A DNA stretch of 19,306 nucleotides from an uncultured Bacteriovorax sp. GTDB lineage: Bacteria > Bdellovibrionota > Bacteriovoracia > Bacteriovoracales > Bacteriovoracaceae. Position numbers and translations under genes: made by a program. Below, piece after piece: positions 7,560 through 15,072 of the stretch. The notes under the pieces were generated by a model, which saw only the letters and a program-made list of their open reading frames with translations, had not been told where the DNA came from and did not search any database. Numbering within the stretch: the stretch's first letter is position 1; every line of letters begins with the position of its first letter. Location: the NCBI GenBank assembly GCA_946482295.1, contig CAMLRB010000044.1, forward strand, positions 1 to 19,306, written 5' to 3'.

Positions 7560-8300
7560 TTAGAACTGGAGGATAACGGCGGATTGGTTATCGAGATTGC
7601 CGCGATCATTGGCCAGACGAAAGATTTCAGTTATGGCCTCTGCTTCACGATCTCTGAATTTTTCTAAAATGTGTTTGATCTCATCTCCTTCTAGCCTTCC
7701 ATAAGCGCCATCAGTCATGATGAGAAGGAGATCATCTTCCGTTAGTTTCAATTCGCGGACTGTATAATGCAGATCCTCGAAAAGCCCCATTCCACTCATC
7801 GGGATGTTGTGTAAATGCGATTGAAAATGATCTCGACTTACAGATGCTAATGAGTCAGGTAAAATTTCTAAGCTTAATTTTCCTTTACGATATAGGTAGG
7901 CTGAACAATTGCCAGTTGAAACTAGAGTCAGAATATTTTCTGCCATTGCTGCCGCAATCACAGAACCACCACCTCGCTGATCCATGCTTTTCTCTTCGTT
8001 ATCCCGATTCACTGCTTGATGGGCATTATGAAAAGCATTGATTAATGCATTTCCTTCAATCAGAAACTTGTGACTATAAAAAAAAGGAAGTGTTGAATCT
8101 GGGTCCAGTGCAATCTTCGTGTAGCTACGTTTAATTTGATCGCGGATAATGCCAGCGGCGCGATCACCAACATTTGAACCGCCAAAACCATCAATCACCA
8201 TAAAAAGGTTGTTTGTGAGATCAGATTCAACAACATCTTCATTAAGATTTAGATGAGGCCCCTGATCTGTTTTCATGGCATAACTTTTTAATTCAATCAT
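7560..8300 (-). CDS. PP2C-family serine/threonine phosphatase
   Basis: Metal-dependent protein phosphatase expected to remove phosphate from Ser/Thr residues, including the phosphothreonines read by FHA domains. Seen in 246 residues, a full single catalytic domain: NED at 20-22; DGFGG at 37-41 with metal ligand Asp37; GGGSVIAA at 110-117; TGNCSAYLYR at 129-138; MTDG at 195-198 with Asp197; and the last metal ligand in LDNQSAV (Asp237). The usual VGDSRAY motif reads TGNCSAY, but the metal-binding Asp residues are kept, so activity is likely. No membrane segment, so cytoplasmic. It starts 2 nt after the double-FHA gene, with GGA 6 nt before the ATG. Position next to three FHA genes suggests it resets that phospho-signal; the matching kinase is not in this window. 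Confidence 0.92.
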   Translation of the reverse strand: MIELKSYAMKTDQGPHLNLNEDVVESDLTNNLFMVIDGFGGSNVGDRAAGIIRDQIKRSYTKIALDPDSTLPFFYSHKFLIEGNALINAFHNAHQAVNRDNEEKSMDQRGGGSVIAAAMAENILTLVSTGNCSAYLYRKGKLSLEILPDSLASVSRDHFQSHLHNIPMSGMGLFEDLHYTVRELKLTEDDLLLIMTDGAYGRLEGDEIKHILEKFRDREAEAITEIFRLANDRGNLDNQSAVILQF

Positions 8301-8302
8301 TG

Positions 8303-10639
8303 TTAATCCAAATAATCTCGGAGTTTCTCCGTTGCTTTTTTGTAGTACTCGCTATCAACAGGAGAAATTTGTTGTACCTCTTGATACTTTTCTTTTGCGT
8401 CCTGAAACAAACTAAGAGATTCAGAAATGATGGCTTCTCTGTAGATCTTTCTTGCTCTGTTTGACAACTGCTCTTTAATATCGCCCATCTGGTTAAGAGC
8501 TTCAGTGTTACTTGGTTCGATTCTTAGAATTTGCTGATAAACTTCGTAAGCCCCTTTTAAATCTTGTCCTTCCATTAAAGACTTCGCTTTACCTGTCAGA
8601 GGAGAAACAGCAGAACTTAATTCTTCACGCGAGACCTTTAACATTTCTGTCGCTTCAGTTGTTAGATCTTCATCCATATCTTTTATTTTTAAAAATTCTT
8701 CAAGCTTGGAAATAGCTCTGAACCATTCTTTTTGTAGATAAAGACTCTTGCTTGGTTTTAGCTTTTCAACTTTTGCATCTCTTTCTTGTTTCTTACGAAT
8801 GACTTCTTGCTCGGCTTTTTCTTTATCTCTCTGCCAGTTTTCAAGTTCTCGTTTCAAACGAGGAACTTCCAAATTTTCAGGCTCTAAAGTCATGATGTCA
8901 TTAAAAACTGTCTGAGCAGATTCAAGCTGTCTTTCTTTAGTATATTCACGCGCTTTTTCTAAAAGCTCTTTTACTTTTGCTTTTCTGATGGCCGCTTGTT
9001 CTGCTGCAACTCTCTCTTTTTCTTTTTCTTCAAGCTTAGCTAATCCTTCTTTTGAAAGTGCTATCAGTGATTGAAGGCTTGAATTGAATTGAGGATCAAC
9101 AGCAGAAACTTTTTGTAATTCTTGGAGAGCTTCTCTATATCGACCATTGTTATAATGTTCTTTACCAATTTCATATTGTGCCGAAAGAGCACGACGCTGA
9201 TCTTCGCTAAGAACAATTTGACCTTTTATAGGTGGAGCTTCTTTTTTTGGCTTTTCTTTTTCTTTTGAAGTTTTTGGTTTCGCAACAGGAGCTTTGGCCG
9301 GCTCCTCTTCTTCAAGGAAAACCCACGCTGCAATCAGAGCAACAAGCCCGTATATAACCTTTTTCCTCATCTGCTCATCTTTCATCACTCGTTTGATGAT
9401 TGATTTTTCCTGAGGAGCATCTTCTACCACTTGTCCGAGAGCATCGAATTGTTCACCTTCTTCGGCTTGAACTTCGACAACTTCTTCTACTTCGACTGTT
9501 TGATTTTCATCAACTGCCATTAAAGTCTGACTTTCATCTTTAAGAAATTCGGAGCGTACTTTAACAGTGAAAGTCACTCCCCCAATAACGAATTCATCAT
9601 TATGGGAAAGAGTCACTTTGTTAATTCGGTCGCCTTTATAAAGCGTTCCGTTGGATGAGTTTAAATCTTCCAAAGTGAGCATGATATTATTTCTTGAAAC
9701 AACAGCATGAACAGTAGAAACTTCACTGTCGTTTAAGACAATCTGACATTTGGAAGGATCTCGTCCAATGTAAATTTTATCTTTATCAAGAATGAATTTA
9801 TCGTAAGGAGCTGTTTCACCAAAAAGTTCTAGGTGAACGTTAGCAAAAGACTTAATAATTTTTGTGCTTTCATCGTCTTGGGTTGAATCGATATTTTCAA
9901 GTGAGTAATTTGCTTCTTCTGAAAGTGGCTCTAGAGAGTCATTTGGCTCTTCAGAAAATTGAACTTCATCTTCTGATCCGCTTAACGGAGAATCATTAAC
10001 TGAATTCTCTTCTGTCTTTTCACCGAATGAATCCATCGCTAAATTGTCACCGAACGAATCTTCTTGTGAAATTTCTGATTCAGCTTGCTCTTCATTGAGA
10101 GAATCGTCATCTGCGCGCACATCAACTTTAGAAAGTTCACTTACATCTATTTCACTCGTAGCATCTTCGTTTGAAGATTTTAATTCGGAGAGATTGATAT
10201 CTGTAGCTGTAGCTTGAGATTTTTTACTCTTACTTGGAACTGGCTCTGCTTGTTGGACAACTTCAACAACCTCTTCTTTTGGCAGTGACTTTGTTTGAGA
10301 AGTCATGGGCTGGGTCACTTCTTGAACTGAAGATAATGTGACATTAATTGAAAACCCTTCAACCGTAATTGAATCGCCGTTTTCTAATTCATGCCGATTG
10401 AACGATTCACCATTTAAAAACGCAACATTCTCATGCTGAACTTTTTCAACAAACCATTTTCCATTTCTATGAACTATCTTCAAATGCTCACGAGAGATTT
10501 TTTTGTCGTCTAAAACAACATGACAATCTTTCGATCGACCGACCAAAAAAATAGTTTCTGAATAATCTTGGGCGAAGACGTCTCTTCCTAAATCAATTTC
10601 TTGAATCGGTTGATTTTTCTTCAAAACATTTAATTTCAC
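8303..10639 (-). CDS. Double-FHA, single-TM, TPR-repeat membrane protein
   Basis: Seen (numbered from the GTG at 10639, 778 residues): FHA domain 1 about 1-100 with GRSKDC near 34 and ISREH near 48-52; an acidic Ser/Glu-rich disordered linker about 105-260; FHA domain 2 about 262-355 with GRDPSKC near 292 and SSNGT near 328-332; another acidic stretch; a Lys/Arg-flanked hydrophobic segment about 427-442 (VIYGLVALIAAWVF), the single predicted TM helix; a Lys/Pro-rich linker; then several TPR-like helical repeats to the end (for example YEIGKEHYNNGRYREALQEL). FHA domains bind phosphothreonine peptides; TPRs bind proteins. By the positive-inside rule the FHA side is cytoplasmic and the TPRs periplasmic. 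Start: GTG 10639 has GGAG close upstream and gives a typical FHA beginning; a GTG at 10672 adds 11 residues. The 5' end overlaps the preceding FHA gene by 47 nt in another frame. Exact role unknown. Confidence 0.9.
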   Translation of the reverse strand: MKLNVLKKNQPIQEIDLGRDVFAQDYSETIFLVGRSKDCHVVLDDKKISREHLKIVHRNGKWFVEKVQHENVAFLNGESFNRHELENGDSITVEGFSINVTLSSVQEVTQPMTSQTKSLPKEEVVEVVQQAEPVPSKSKKSQATATDINLSELKSSNEDATSEIDVSELSKVDVRADDDSLNEEQAESEISQEDSFGDNLAMDSFGEKTEENSVNDSPLSGSEDEVQFSEEPNDSLEPLSEEANYSLENIDSTQDDESTKIIKSFANVHLELFGETAPYDKFILDKDKIYIGRDPSKCQIVLNDSEVSTVHAVVSRNNIMLTLEDLNSSNGTLYKGDRINKVTLSHNDEFVIGGVTFTVKVRSEFLKDESQTLMAVDENQTVEVEEVVEVQAEEGEQFDALGQVVEDAPQEKSIIKRVMKDEQMRKKVIYGLVALIAAWVFLEEEEPAKAPVAKPKTSKEKEKPKKEAPPIKGQIVLSEDQRRALSAQYEIGKEHYNNGRYREALQELQKVSAVDPQFNSSLQSLIALSKEGLAKLEEKEKERVAAEQAAIRKAKVKELLEKAREYTKERQLESAQTVFNDIMTLEPENLEVPRLKRELENWQRDKEKAEQEVIRKKQERDAKVEKLKPSKSLYLQKEWFRAISKLEEFLKIKDMDEDLTTEATEMLKVSREELSSAVSPLTGKAKSLMEGQDLKGAYEVYQQILRIEPSNTEALNQMGDIKEQLSNRARKIYREAIISESLSLFQDAKEKYQEVQQISPVDSEYYKKATEKLRDYLD

Positions 10640-11654
10640 CTTTCTCCATTCCAAGTTCAGATTCAACTGCACTTATCTTAAGCATAGCATTTTTATAGCG
10701 TTGATCATCGGGATACTCTTTAATCAACTGGATAACAGCACAATAGGACACTATAGATGCCTGATATTTTTTGCTATCGAACTCTTGGTTTCCTTTATCA
10801 AAGTTGCTTCTGATTTCTTCATCTAATTTCTGCTTGGCTTTGTTCTCATAATAGGTGGCATCTCTATTGCCTGGACTTAAAAGTTTAGCTAACCGAAATT
10901 CTTCCATGGCCCTAAAATAATTCCCCTCACGAAATTCTCTACGTCCACTATGAATTAGTGCTTCTAATTTCTTTTTGACGTCTGGATCGTCTTGCCTCTT
11001 AGGTTCAGCCATCATCTCATTAAAATCGTCCATGGATGAATTTCCGCGTGAATTATTTGATTTCTTTTGCGGCTCTTCATTATCCATAAGTACAAAAAGA
11101 ACAGCGGCCACTACAATTCCAAAAATAAGCATTCTAGAATTATTTTTCTTATCTGGCTTACGCGTAGGCATCGGTTCTTCGTTAAGATCTTTTGTTTTAG
11201 CTTTAACGGGCCCTTTTTTTATCTCTTTAAGAAGCTCTTTAGCTGTTTCTTTGGAAACACCTTTGGCTTCAGCTTCATTAACAATGACCATATCTAACGA
11301 TTGTGTCACTTCAATGATGTTGTATTTAAAAACAGTCTGACCAATAACAATTTTTTCGTTATCTTCAAGTTTCTTCTGTTTTACTTTGGAGTCATTTACA
11401 ATTACTCCGTTTTGAGCACCTAAATCCGTAATGACATATGACTTATCAGCAAATGCAAGTTCGGCGTGTTCTCTGGAAATTTTTGTATCCACAATCTGGA
11501 TATCAGTATTATCACCTCGACCGATAACTACACGCTTGCCAGTTAGGTAATAAACTTTACCTTTATTTGGCCCTGTCATGCACAGTAATCGATAGTATAT
11601 CCCTAGATCACTAGGGCTCTTCAATTCTGTTGTTATGCGAACGTTCTTACTCAT
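10593..11654 (-). CDS. FHA, single-TM, TPR-like membrane protein
   Basis: Seen in 353 residues: an N-terminal FHA domain (about 20-118) with VIGRGDNTDIQI near 43, SREH at 60-63 and the asparagine motif AQNG at 80-83, so phosphothreonine binding is plausible. A Lys-rich linker follows, then one TM helix about 174-190 (MLIFGIVVAAVLFVLM), then a helical TPR-like region about 225-340 (FREGNYFRAMEEFRLAKLLS and a second copy around YQASIVSYCAVIQL). FHA is expected in the cytoplasm and TPR in the periplasm. Start ATG at 11654 has AAGGA 4 nt before it and lies 7 nt after the previous stop. The last 15 codons overlap the next gene, whose start lies inside them. It shares its architecture with the downstream double-FHA protein, so the two may be old duplicates. 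Function unknown; context suggests a phospho-regulated envelope complex. Confidence 0.9.
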   Translation of the reverse strand: MSKNVRITTELKSPSDLGIYYRLLCMTGPNKGKVYYLTGKRVVIGRGDNTDIQIVDTKISREHAELAFADKSYVITDLGAQNGVIVNDSKVKQKKLEDNEKIVIGQTVFKYNIIEVTQSLDMVIVNEAEAKGVSKETAKELLKEIKKGPVKAKTKDLNEEPMPTRKPDKKNNSRMLIFGIVVAAVLFVLMDNEEPQKKSNNSRGNSSMDDFNEMMAEPKRQDDPDVKKKLEALIHSGRREFREGNYFRAMEEFRLAKLLSPGNRDATYYENKAKQKLDEEIRSNFDKGNQEFDSKKYQASIVSYCAVIQLIKEYPDDQRYKNAMLKISAVESELGMEKGEIKCFEEKSTDSRN

Positions 11655-11661
11655 TCAATCC

Positions 11662-13236
11662 TTAATTATCTAATACGAACGAAATATAAAAAGCTTTTGC
11701 AAATCCATCTTTACCAATGAGGGAAGTCACGTAGATGACATATTGTTTACCCTGAAGTTCATAGTTCCCGCTTTGAGATGTTCCTCCATTATTAGCAGAG
11801 GCATCGCAAAGTTCGATCAGTGTAGCCGCAAATCCACGCTCTTTCGTAATATCTAAAATGTTCATCCCTTCGGACATTGACTGGCGAATACCGCACACAT
11901 CTTCACCGGCAGTATTGATACGGGCCAGGTTTTTTGCAGAATTAAGAACAATGGCCGGACCTTGAGCTCCTTGTTGGAACTCAAGAAGTTGATTTACATA
12001 AGATTCATCACCTTCGATTTCGTTTGGATCAACTGTAGATTCATCTCTTTGTAATTCACGAATTCTTTGCAAACTTGTATTTACTGCATTTCTAATGGGA
12101 CCAAGCTCTTCAAATAACAATTTACTATCGACACTTCTTCTGCGTCCACGAAGGCCTTCTTCAATTTGGTAGCGAAGTTCTTCCATGGGTCTTAATGTGA
12201 GATAATAAACTATTCCGAAGAAGAGAATTCCTACTAAAAATGAAGTGACTAGCGACTCTAGATAAAGCCTGGAGCTTTTTGAAGCTTCAACGGCGAGTGT
12301 TGCTGGGGCAAATTTAATGGCAATCATCCCAACTGCTTCTTGAGATCCTGATTTTGGATTGAATGCAAAGATTTGTTTTCCAATTCCAATTTGTCCTTCC
12401 GCCAATTGAACGATAGCTGCTTCTTTAATATTAGGTCTCAACGTATAATACTCTTTAACTTGTACTGAAAAAGTATCACTCGTGTATTCATTAAGACGAG
12501 AAATCGGTCGCACAATTCTTCCATCTGAATCGAAGAGTTCATACGAGACGACTCCGTCTCCTCGAGCATTGTCTAGAAAGGTCGTGTCTACACGTTCTAA
12601 ATTTTTTTGTTCAAGTGCTACTGTATTAAGACGTCCAATCTCGTCGGCGTAGTGAGCTCCACGTATCTTGATTTCATTCATGAGAACATTACGCGAGTCT
12701 TGAAGAACCGGAAAAATAGTCAATGTAATAGTCGACAGAGCGAAAAGAGCTGTGAGTATTCCTAAAAGAACTCTCCACTCATATTCTTGATTAATCCCAT
12801 GGAAAATCGGCATGACCTTGTATTTAAAGAGCCAAAAAATTTTTCCAACAATATTATCAGGAGGTGTACCACCTTTTAAGATGTCATCGATTGTTTCTTC
12901 CCGTTCACGTTGAGCGGCAACTTTCTTCTTAACGACTACTTTCTTCTCTTGTACATAGACGACTTGTAAAATGGCATTTGGTAACCCAATTTTATCACCC
13001 GTTTTAGTCGTAGCTTTCTTAACAATTTTACCATTGAGAAAAGTACCGTTGGCACTCCCCATGTCCTGAACATAGACAACATCATCAGTAACAGTGATGG
13101 TCACATGCTTCTTTGAAACACCATCAACTTGAAAATGAATATCACATGATGGATCACGACCAAGAATATTGTCGCCAGTTTTTAGCACATATTCTTGTCC
13201 TCTTAATTTTCCACCAACAACGACTAATTTATACAT
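11662..13236 (-). CDS. FHA protein with two TMs, periplasmic sensor, PAS-like tail
   Basis: Seen in 524 residues: an N-terminal FHA domain (1-95) with ILGRDPSCDIHF at 24-35, SKKH at 41-44 (in place of SREH) and the SANGTFLNG motif from 61; a basic linker; TM1 about 156-177; an extracytoplasmic region about 178-327 with a mixed alpha/beta pattern like single Cache/PAS sensors; TM2 about 328-347; an Arg-rich HAMP-like segment (RPMEELRYQIEEGLRGRRR); and a C-terminal PAS-like domain about 415-524. The layout resembles a chemoreceptor or histidine kinase input module, but no kinase, cyclase or methyl-accepting domain follows. It could sense an envelope signal and pass it to FHA partners. Start ATG at 13236 overlaps the DUF192 gene by 13 nt, with AGAGG upstream. 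FHA call is firm; the sensor and PAS calls are by pattern only. Confidence 0.85.
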   Translation of the reverse strand: MYKLVVVGGKLRGQEYVLKTGDNILGRDPSCDIHFQVDGVSKKHVTITVTDDVVYVQDMGSANGTFLNGKIVKKATTKTGDKIGLPNAILQVVYVQEKKVVVKKKVAAQREREETIDDILKGGTPPDNIVGKIFWLFKYKVMPIFHGINQEYEWRVLLGILTALFALSTITLTIFPVLQDSRNVLMNEIKIRGAHYADEIGRLNTVALEQKNLERVDTTFLDNARGDGVVSYELFDSDGRIVRPISRLNEYTSDTFSVQVKEYYTLRPNIKEAAIVQLAEGQIGIGKQIFAFNPKSGSQEAVGMIAIKFAPATLAVEASKSSRLYLESLVTSFLVGILFFGIVYYLTLRPMEELRYQIEEGLRGRRRSVDSKLLFEELGPIRNAVNTSLQRIRELQRDESTVDPNEIEGDESYVNQLLEFQQGAQGPAIVLNSAKNLARINTAGEDVCGIRQSMSEGMNILDITKERGFAATLIELCDASANNGGTSQSGNYELQGKQYVIYVTSLIGKDGFAKAFYISFVLDN

Positions 13237-13598
13237 GTTGCCTCTAAGATATCTCCAACTTGTGGTTTAACTTTCAATGTTTTTTCCAAGTGGCCGCCGA
13301 CAAGCTCAAGCGTTTGTGTGGCCCGCCAGTACATCCACGTCATTCTCCAAGGTGGAACTTTTTCTAAAACTTTCACAACTTTAAAATTTGAATCTAAAAA
13401 AATAAGATCCAATGGATAGCGCATAAAAAATGTATGAACGGAGTTACATGGTCTAATCAAAAAACCATCTCCTCCCGGAATTTTCTCCGAGAACATTAAT
13501 CCTCGAACTCTGTCTACCGTATCCACGGCCATAACCATTGAATGGCAGATGGTCTCACCATTTTTCGTTTTCAATGTATATTTTTTATTATCTACCAC
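13224..13598 (-). CDS. DUF192 family protein
   Basis: A 124-residue protein matching the DUF192 family: RVRGLMFSEKIPGGDGFLIRPCNSVHTFFMRYPLDLIFLD is the hallmark core (RxxGLM ... H(T/M)FxM ... DxxFxD), followed by VPPW and the ELxxG stretch (TLELVGGHL). The family is widespread but has no firm biochemical role, so none is assigned. Many members carry a signal peptide; this one does not, so it is probably cytoplasmic. Start GTG at 13598 has GGAG 7 nt upstream and overlaps the TadC-type gene by 11 nt; its own stop overlaps the next FHA gene by 13 nt. This tight coupling on both sides suggests it works with the platform and FHA proteins. Confidence 0.88.
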   Translation of the reverse strand: MVDNKKYTLKTKNGETICHSMVMAVDTVDRVRGLMFSEKIPGGDGFLIRPCNSVHTFFMRYPLDLIFLDSNFKVVKVLEKVPPWRMTWMYWRATQTLELVGGHLEKTLKVKPQVGDILEATCIN

Positions 13599-14961
13599 CT
13601 ACGAACTCCAAAATTATCGGCGCAAATACAACTACGAGAACCGATGGAATAATAAGAAACATCATAGGGAAAAGAATTTTAGTTGCTGCCGTTGCTCCAG
13701 CTTTTTCAACTTCCGAAGATTTCTTTTGTCTAATTTCAACTGCAAGTGACTTAAGAATAGGACCAATTGAAGCTCCTACCGAGTCGGCAGCAATCAAAGT
13801 CGCACAGAAAGAAGAAATTTGAATGAGATCTATTCTCCATGCCAGGTTTCTTAAAGCTTCTGCTCTGCTTGCACCAATCTTGATTTCTTTGATGACGATT
13901 TCAAATTCTTCCGTAAGGGGATTAGGTTTACTTTTTTCGATAACTTTAGCCATCGCTGCGATGAAATCCAGTCCTGCTTCAACTGATAGAGCAAGCATAT
14001 CTACAGAAAATGGCATGCTACGAATGACTTGTTTTTGTCGCTCTTCGATTTTTCCACTAATCCATAGATCAGGATAAAAGAATCCAACAACACCTGTAAT
14101 CGGGATAAGGGAAAGGGCCCAATCTGCTTCTAAAAAAGTTCGAATGATGAGAAAGAGAATCGGGAATCCTACGATGAGGAATAATTTAAAAGCAAAAAAA
14201 TCTTCTGGAGTGATGACGTTAGTTAGACCTGCTGCCGCGAGCTTTCTTTTATATTTATCTTTAAACGTTTTTTTATTCTTCATTGAAGCAACAATGGGAG
14301 AAATATATCGTTTAAAGAATGGTCGTGAATAGCGAAGAATGATTCCGTGTTTCGCTATCTCATCTACTTGTTTGTTACCGTCGTCGAGTTTTTCTTGCGC
14401 TTGGAACTGGTCTTCGTCTTGGAAAATCGTTTTCGTGATGAGAAAGACGGCTAAGAAAATGAGAAAAAGTGAAGCATAGTAAAGCTTGCTTGATTCTTCA
14501 TGTCCTTTCTTTCTTCCAATTTCTTTACAAGCAACTTCTTCACCATTATCACAGGCTTCTGTGAGATGAGTGGCTGCTAATCGGGCCGCTTGAGCTTTTT
14601 GTTGTTCCTCTCCAAGTCTTGCTTGTAGAGCTTTATATTCGGCGAGATCTTCTTCTTCAAGTTCTGCTTCAGGATCGATCGTTCTTAATTTTTTTCTTTC
14701 TAATCTTAAAATTTCGATAGCATCACGAATTTCTTTTTCTTCGATGGGGTCGAGACGTTGATTTCGTTGGTACCACTTACCTAACTGATAACAATTTGCG
14801 TACTGTTTTTGATCACAAGAATCTTTGTAGAGTTTAAAAAGTTGATCTGAAGATAATTCATTACTGTAATCTTGAGGAGCTTCAGAAATTTCTTGGGCGC
14901 CCACTTGAAAAAGTGGTCCCAACAAAATGAGAATTATGAAGCCTATAAAGACCTTGATCAC
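13588..14961 (-). CDS. tadC: TadC-type GspF platform protein with Sel1-like periplasmic region
   Basis: Seen (numbered from the GTG at 14961, 457 residues): a signal peptide (1 to about 22, ending VGA-QE); a periplasmic region with two motifs of Cys pairs spaced C-x7-C (Cys49/Cys57 in SCDQKQYANCYQLG; Cys137/Cys145 in ACDNGEEVACKEIG), as in disulphide-linked Sel1-like repeats, joined by a charged helical linker; TM about 160-178; a cytoplasmic stretch; two TMs about 257-300; the GspF/TadC domain (SMPFSVDMLALSVEAGLD; LAVEIRQKKSSEVEKAGATAA); and a final TM. TadC works with TadB as the inner-membrane platform of Tad/Flp pili and is usually about 300 residues, so the N-terminal part is an addition. 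Start: GTG has GGCGG 7 nt upstream; the TTG at 15015 coincides with the -35 box of a candidate promoter and is less likely. No tadA, tadB or pilin gene is adjacent. Confidence 0.85.
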   Translation of the reverse strand: MIKVFIGFIILILLGPLFQVGAQEISEAPQDYSNELSSDQLFKLYKDSCDQKQYANCYQLGKWYQRNQRLDPIEEKEIRDAIEILRLERKKLRTIDPEAELEEEDLAEYKALQARLGEEQQKAQAARLAATHLTEACDNGEEVACKEIGRKKGHEESSKLYYASLFLIFLAVFLITKTIFQDEDQFQAQEKLDDGNKQVDEIAKHGIILRYSRPFFKRYISPIVASMKNKKTFKDKYKRKLAAAGLTNVITPEDFFAFKLFLIVGFPILFLIIRTFLEADWALSLIPITGVVGFFYPDLWISGKIEERQKQVIRSMPFSVDMLALSVEAGLDFIAAMAKVIEKSKPNPLTEEFEIVIKEIKIGASRAEALRNLAWRIDLIQISSFCATLIAADSVGASIGPILKSLAVEIRQKKSSEVEKAGATAATKILFPMMFLIIPSVLVVVFAPIILEFVGGR

Positions 14962-14986
14962 TGATACACCGCCATAACTTAATGAT

Positions 14987-15015
14987 ATCAGAGATAAGGA
15001 AAAATTTTTGGTCAA
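14987..15015 (-). promoter_or_regulatory. Candidate sigma-70 promoter of TadC-FHA operon
   Basis: Minus strand: TTGACC (15010-15015, 5/6), a 17-nt AT-rich spacer, TCTGAT (14987-14992, 4/6). It lies in the gap between nagZ and the TadC-type gene, with an expected transcript start about 20 nt before the GTG at 14961. A palindrome CTTCC-TG-GGAAG (15015-15026) adjoins the -35 box and could be an operator. Inferred from motif match and position only. Confidence 0.4.
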
Positions 15016-15072
15016 CTTCCCAGGAAGGAAATATTGTCCCCATTAAAGTTGATGTTGGACGTAGGTCTTTGA

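Noticed and set aside
7560..13236. Type VI secretion regulatory cluster (Fha, PppA)
   Set aside because: FHA plus PP2C can mark T6SS, but no Tss core gene is seen; the only machine protein nearby is TadC-like.
14962..15015. TTG start at 15015 for the TadC-type gene
   Set aside because: It coincides with the -35 hexamer of the best promoter candidate, has no proper ribosome-binding site, and would put 18 residues before the signal peptide.
15028..15072. Terminator after nagZ
   Set aside because: Only a 4-bp GTCC/GGAC pairing with a long loop and no T run was found.
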